NCBI GenBank assembly: GCA_003250865.1
Contig: QKJH01000096.1
Location: forward strand, 1-9,115
DNA length: 9,115 bases
From: Alphaproteobacteria bacterium
Lineage (GTDB): Bacteria > Pseudomonadota > Alphaproteobacteria > Micavibrionales > SZUA-601
Reading direction: 5' to 3'
Shown piece by piece: positions 5,863-9,115 of the stretch. Both the position numbers and the translations under genes were made by a program. The notes under the pieces are model-generated. The model ran no database searches. It saw nothing but the letters and a program-made list of their open reading frames with translations, and was not told the origin of the DNA. The first letter of the stretch is position 1, and the number at the start of each line of letters is the position of its first letter.

Positions 5863-7474
5863 AAATTCGGAAAAAGGCTATCTTTTGATACTTGTTTCCT
5901 TCGTTGCTATTGTTATAGCTTCGTTGTTTCTATCCATTACCTACTACTATACCCGTATTATCAAGCAAAACCATTTTTATGCGTTTGGCCAAGAGTTGGC
6001 ACAAATTGCCAATGCGGCGCATTATTATGCACAGTGGCAACAAATGAACAAAAATCAGGCATGGGGCTTTGATTATGAAGCTGCCCCGCTAGCCTCGGTG
6101 GACATTCCCATCGCAACCTTACAGGCGGATAATTTCTTGCCGGCAACACTCAACCCCTTTCCGATAAAAGCCGGCACGGCAACGGTAACAATACGAGGTA
6201 CTTTGGGGCCTAAAAACATGTTGACGGCTGCCAGAGGCGCAACAGCATATTTGTTTGTAAATTTTAATTATCCGGCCGGACGTACGCCGTCACCGTCGGA
6301 TATGAATGCCCTAATTGCCGGTGCGTCGGGTGAAGGATTGCTGGTAGGCGTTCCCAAGAGCCCTAAATTGTTCGGGTATGCTTCGGATATGGCTTCTTCG
6401 GTCAATGATTCACAACGCGAAGATTGTGCCACGGATACGGGGGCTATGGTCAAAGGATGGGTAACATGGGGGGATGGCCCCTATGACTGTATGAGTAATA
6501 CGGACATCAATCTTGTATTCGGCGGTGGTACGGCCAACAGCATGCAATATTATGATTTCATTATCCCCACCTGGACGGTGGCACAGTCAAAACAGGATAT
6601 TCGCGCCGTGTATCGATTAAAACAACCCGGATTGCCGATGGTGCAGACAATGCAGACCGATGTTGATATGGCAGCCAATAACATTGGTGATGGTACGGGC
6701 GTTGATCCGGTGACCGGTAAGGATGTACTGGAAATACAAACTGATTTCATGACAACGGTTGATGCGAATGTTGGTGGAGAGCTATATGTAGCTGATAGTG
6801 CTGCAACCGGTTCCGGCCTTGACGGCGATGTAGAAGTTGTCAATACAAGTGACCCCAATAGCGGTAATCTCAGCTTTTCTGACGAAGCGGGTGCAGTGGC
6901 GATGACTGCCGCTAATGCTGATCCGGATATAGTTAATGTTCCGACCCTTTCTGTTGGCGAGGACATGTTTGTTTCGGCCGCCGGAGCAACCGAAGGCAAT
7001 ATAGGATCGCAAAGTGTTTTTAAGGTTGATAACACACTGATAACGAATAAAGGGCCAACGGGTGGTGTGGCCGACATGACAATTTCGGGTGAACAATCAG
7101 GTAAACCGCAAGGCATTTCATCGAATGAATTGGTAATGAATGTAACAGATGGCGGGTATTCCAATACGGTTGAAATTGAAGAAATGAATGCGGCAGATAG
7201 CGCTTCAATTACCGTTGACCCCAAACCTTCGGGTGGTGGCGGTAATATGATTGCCGGTAATATTGATTTTACAACCAACAGGCTTGTTGGGCGTGAGATG
7301 GGCGCGCCTAATGTTAGTGTCCAGAATAACCTGGTGGTCAATGGCGATTTGACGGCGGTCTCGCTGGATGTTGGAAACAGCCGAATATCAGGAATCAGTG
7401 ATATGGGGGTTAGCCAGTGTTATGGTGCTTGCCCTGATATTGATGACCCGCCGCCCGATGAACCTTTTGAATAA
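5852..7474 (+). CDS. PilV-like large minor pilin, divergent first copy
   Basis: Probable tip-associated pilin of 540 residues. It starts with a nine-residue leader ending Lys-Gly before Tyr10 and a long hydrophobic helix (about 10-37), like a prepilin. However, the +5 residue is Leu14, not Glu, as in GspK/PilX-type tip pilins. Residues about 40-250 are a globular region with C192 and C213. Then comes a junction like that of PilV proteins: AVYRLKQPG (252-260) and TMQTDVDMAANNIGDG (266-281). After it lies a Gly/Asn/Asp/Val-rich, beta-prone region (about 285-510) and a C-terminal cap with CYGAC (C523, C527) and an acidic proline-rich tail. The next gene has the same plan, so this looks like an old, diverged duplicate. 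The globular part is not closely recognisable as the PilV N-terminal domain, so the name rests on layout and position. AGGTGG at 5840-5845 supports the start. Confidence 0.68.
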   Translation: MENRNSEKGYLLILVSFVAIVIASLFLSITYYYTRIIKQNHFYAFGQELAQIANAAHYYAQWQQMNKNQAWGFDYEAAPLASVDIPIATLQADNFLPATLNPFPIKAGTATVTIRGTLGPKNMLTAARGATAYLFVNFNYPAGRTPSPSDMNALIAGASGEGLLVGVPKSPKLFGYASDMASSVNDSQREDCATDTGAMVKGWVTWGDGPYDCMSNTDINLVFGGGTANSMQYYDFIIPTWTVAQSKQDIRAVYRLKQPGLPMVQTMQTDVDMAANNIGDGTGVDPVTGKDVLEIQTDFMTTVDANVGGELYVADSAATGSGLDGDVEVVNTSDPNSGNLSFSDEAGAVAMTAANADPDIVNVPTLSVGEDMFVSAAGATEGNIGSQSVFKVDNTLITNKGPTGGVADMTISGEQSGKPQGISSNELVMNVTDGGYSNTVEIEEMNAADSASITVDPKPSGGGGNMIAGNIDFTTNRLVGREMGAPNVSVQNNLVVNGDLTAVSLDVGNSRISGISDMGVSQCYGACPDIDDPPPDEPFE

Positions 7475-7489
7475 CAGGATGGATACAAG

Positions 7490-8710
7490 ATGAAAATACA
7501 TACACGCCAATCCGGTTTTACATTGTTGGAGCTGCTCCTTGTCGTCGGGATAAGTGCGGTATTGCTGCTTGGTATGGTCAAGGTCAGCGACTTGTGGGTG
7601 TCGGCTATGAAAGCCGAACAGGCCGGCCAGCACATCGAAATGGTACGTCGTGCTGCGGATGAGTTTCTTCATAGTCAAAGCCCTGATTTCTTAATTGCTA
7701 ATGCGGGCGATATAACCAACCTTACAGAATTTACAGACTTTCTGCCAAATCGCGGCGATAGTTTAACAAGCCCTCTTGGTATCAACCGTACAACGAATGT
7801 TCGTATGATTTTTAATAACGCCGGTGGCACTCCGAAATTCGAGGTGTTTATCAATACAATTGGTCCACCAATACCCAACAAACTTCTTGTTTCCGCGGCC
7901 AATGCCGTCGGTGCATTCGGCGGTATGATTTCAAATATCTTTCCGGGCGGCACAACAGCAAGAAGTCCGTATGGCACATGGGATTTACCTCCGGGATCTT
8001 TTCTTGTTGACCCCAGCGATGTTGATAATGATGGCGGGCAACTTGCTGCCTATTATGCCGTAACGTCACAGGATATTTTTGGTCCCTATCTTTATCGGAT
8101 GGAGGTCGGCGGTGACCCCATATACAATACCATGGATGCCGATTTATTGATGAACGGCAACAGTATTATCGGCGCAAATCAAGTCTGGTCTCAGGTAATG
8201 AATGTGACGAGCGATGCAACGGTTACCGGAACATTGATAGGAACAAATGCCACATTTGATGGTGATTTGACGATAAACGGCCCGACATTGACGATTGCCG
8301 GTAATGCCCAGATTGACGGAACGCTGGATGTTCAAAACAATGCAACAATAACAGGCATTGCCGCGGTTGACCGTTTGGATGCCATGACAGCGACAACCGG
8401 AACAATCAATGCGGGTGAAGTGGATGTTGAAACGCTCAATCTTTCCAGCAATGCTCTGGTTCAGGCCGAGGCGTTCGCTATCAGCACTGCCGTATCCGGA
8501 ATAAGAGTCAGCGGAACATTGGAATCGCGTAACATTACATCCGATTTGGCAACTGTTAACGATGCGCTCTATACCGGGGACTTAGAAGTTGTCGGTGGTG
8601 GTGCCAGCGTATCGGGTAATGTTGATTTGGGGGGCACGGTTCGGGCTCTTGATATGGTTGTAAATCGATGTTTGACACTTAACGGAACAGGGTACGGAGA
8701 TTGTTTCTAA
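7490..8710 (+). CDS. pilV: PilV-like prepilin / pilus tip adhesin
   Basis: Minor pilin of 406 residues, probably at the pilus tip and, by analogy with R64 PilV, involved in recognising recipient or target surfaces. Leader MKIHTRQSG|FTLLE is canonical (Phe +1, Glu +5 at residue 14). The globular region resembles the PilV constant (Shufflon_N) domain: FEVFINTIG, SAANAVGAFGGMISNI (135-150), SPYGTWDLPPGSF (159-171), then GPYLYRMEVGGD and NTMDADLLMNGNSIIGA (213-229). Residues about 231-392 are a low-complexity Thr/Asn/Gly/Val region of short beta-like repeats (such as VTGTLIGTNATFDGDL). The only two cysteines, C394 and C405, lie at the very end and could cap the fold. AGGATGGA (7476-7483) lies 6 bases before the ATG. 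No inverted alternative C-termini or recombinase are seen, so it is a fixed, not shuffling, PilV as far as the window shows. Confidence 0.83.
   Translation: MKIHTRQSGFTLLELLLVVGISAVLLLGMVKVSDLWVSAMKAEQAGQHIEMVRRAADEFLHSQSPDFLIANAGDITNLTEFTDFLPNRGDSLTSPLGINRTTNVRMIFNNAGGTPKFEVFINTIGPPIPNKLLVSAANAVGAFGGMISNIFPGGTTARSPYGTWDLPPGSFLVDPSDVDNDGGQLAAYYAVTSQDIFGPYLYRMEVGGDPIYNTMDADLLMNGNSIIGANQVWSQVMNVTSDATVTGTLIGTNATFDGDLTINGPTLTIAGNAQIDGTLDVQNNATITGIAAVDRLDAMTATTGTINAGEVDVETLNLSSNALVQAEAFAISTAVSGIRVSGTLESRNITSDLATVNDALYTGDLEVVGGGASVSGNVDLGGTVRALDMVVNRCLTLNGTGYGDCF
8179..8667 (+). repeat. Degenerate beta-repeat region in the PilV-like protein
   Basis: Codons for residues about 231-393 encode a run of short, alternating polar/hydrophobic segments in which T-x-T-G, D-G-x-L and N-A-x-I-x-G patterns recur at roughly 10-20 residue steps. 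This suggests a beta-solenoid or stacked strand stalk. The repeat is visible in the protein, not as exact DNA repeats. Confidence 0.5.
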
Positions 8711-8741
8711 TTATTCCCGCCATGGTAACCAATTTTAAGTC

Positions 8742-8755
8742 TTTTACGTGTAAAA
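8742..8755. promoter_or_regulatory. Near-palindrome before the last gene
   Basis: TTTTAC and GTAAAA form perfect 6-bp inverted repeats around GT, 7 bases before ATG 8763. The core resembles the palindrome at 5765-5774. Position fits an operator or a weak structure near the ribosome binding site; no clear promoter boxes accompany it. Confidence 0.3.
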
Positions 8756-8762
8756 AAGCGGT

Positions 8763-9115
8763 ATGAGAATTAAAATAATTATTACTGCCGTATTTCTTTT
8801 GGTACTTGCTACACCTGCTTTGGTGTGGGCGCAGGATATATTCAACCAGTCTTCTGATGCTGATGCGGCAGCCGGTATAGCGGTTAAATTACCGGAAATT
8901 GAATTTGGGCGGCAAAATGAGTTTTTTTCCACATTGCTGACATTACAAAAACAAAATGCACTCATTAAAAAGCTGATTAATCGTGAAAAGGAAATCTCAC
9001 AGATTTCGAAATATTACGACACTATGGGGCTCGATTTTACAGCTCCGCCACCAAACCGTGATTTGTGTGAACAAATTCCTGCCAACAAAGTATGCCATTT
9101 CTATTACAAGGGGAT
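8763..9115 (+). CDS. Unrecognised secreted protein, 3' end outside window (PilP-like N-terminus?)
   Basis: The frame is open from ATG 8763 to the window end, giving 117 codons with no stop. The first 23 residues are a signal peptide: MRIK start, hydrophobic core, and A-x-A-like site VWA|QD. Residues about 50-88 are a charged amphipathic helix (LQKQNALIKKLINREKEIS), followed by a proline-rich break and two cysteines (C102 in RDLCEQIP, C111 in KVCHFYY). The order signal peptide, helix, linker resembles the N-terminal half of PilP at 1407-2042, whose helix has a similar LL-x-x-LDKSIDDREK pattern. That similarity is short and may be only compositional. The ribosome binding site is weak. Being 52 bases after the tip pilins and co-directional, it is probably a periplasmic part of the same machine. 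No function is assigned. Confidence 0.65.
   Translation, partial: MRIKIIITAVFLLVLATPALVWAQDIFNQSSDADAAAGIAVKLPEIEFGRQNEFFSTLLTLQKQNALIKKLINREKEISQISKYYDTMGLDFTAPPPNRDLCEQIPANKVCHFYYKG

Noticed and set aside
6550..7341. Long antisense open frame of 263 codons opposite the first tip pilin
   Set aside because: It translates to low-complexity Ser/Pro/Thr-rich sequence with no recognisable domain, and lies fully opposite a well-supported gene with pilin features. It is a codon-usage shadow.
7506..7516. GCCAATCCGGT matches the core of the R64 shufflon sfx recombination repeat
   Set aside because: It is a single copy lying in the leader codons of the second PilV-like gene, where Gln-Ser-Gly is needed for processing. 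The flanking bases do not match, no second inverted copy was found, and no Rci-type recombinase is present in the window.

Overview
The window is one co-directional block, all on the + strand, encoding the central and distal part of a type IVb pilus machine. It resembles the thin pilus (PilL-PilV) of IncI plasmids such as R64. Order: PilO2 accessory protein (31-1362), PilP (1407-2042), PilQ hexameric ATPase (2043-3587), PilR inner-membrane platform (3587-4660), PilS major prepilin (4702-5229), A24 prepilin peptidase (5233-5751), two consecutive large PilV-like minor/tip pilins (5852-7474 and 7490-8710), and the start of an unrecognised secreted protein cut by the window end (8763 onward). PilM and the PilN secretin would be expected upstream, outside the window.

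Organism: composition is moderate (roughly 45-50% G+C by eye), genes are tightly packed, and the pilus is the R64/TfpB kind rather than T4a or Tad. That fits a Gram-negative proteobacterium. An alphaproteobacterium of the Micavibrio/Rickettsiales-relative type, or an integrated conjugative-type element, would fit, but this is inference: the window has no rRNA, tRNA, replication, transposase or integrase gene.

Layout: 31-5751 is nearly gapless (0, 1 and 3 bases at several junctions), so it reads as one transcription unit. A 100-base gap (5752-5851) precedes the tip-pilin pair. It holds a palindrome, a 19-codon leader ORF with its own ribosome binding site, and a 7-bp hairpin that covers part of the ribosome binding site of the first tip pilin. 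A 52-base gap before the last gene carries a similar palindrome.

How the parts work together: PilQ powers extraction of PilS and the minor pilins from the inner membrane through the PilR platform. PilO2 and PilP link that platform to the outer-membrane secretin. The peptidase cuts the Gly|Phe leaders of PilS and the second PilV-like protein, and possibly the Gly|Tyr leader of the first. The two PilV-like proteins probably sit at the fibre tip. The main departures from the R64 layout are the duplicated, divergent tip pilins, the lack of a lytic transglycosylase gene between pilS and the peptidase, and the extra secreted gene after the pilins.
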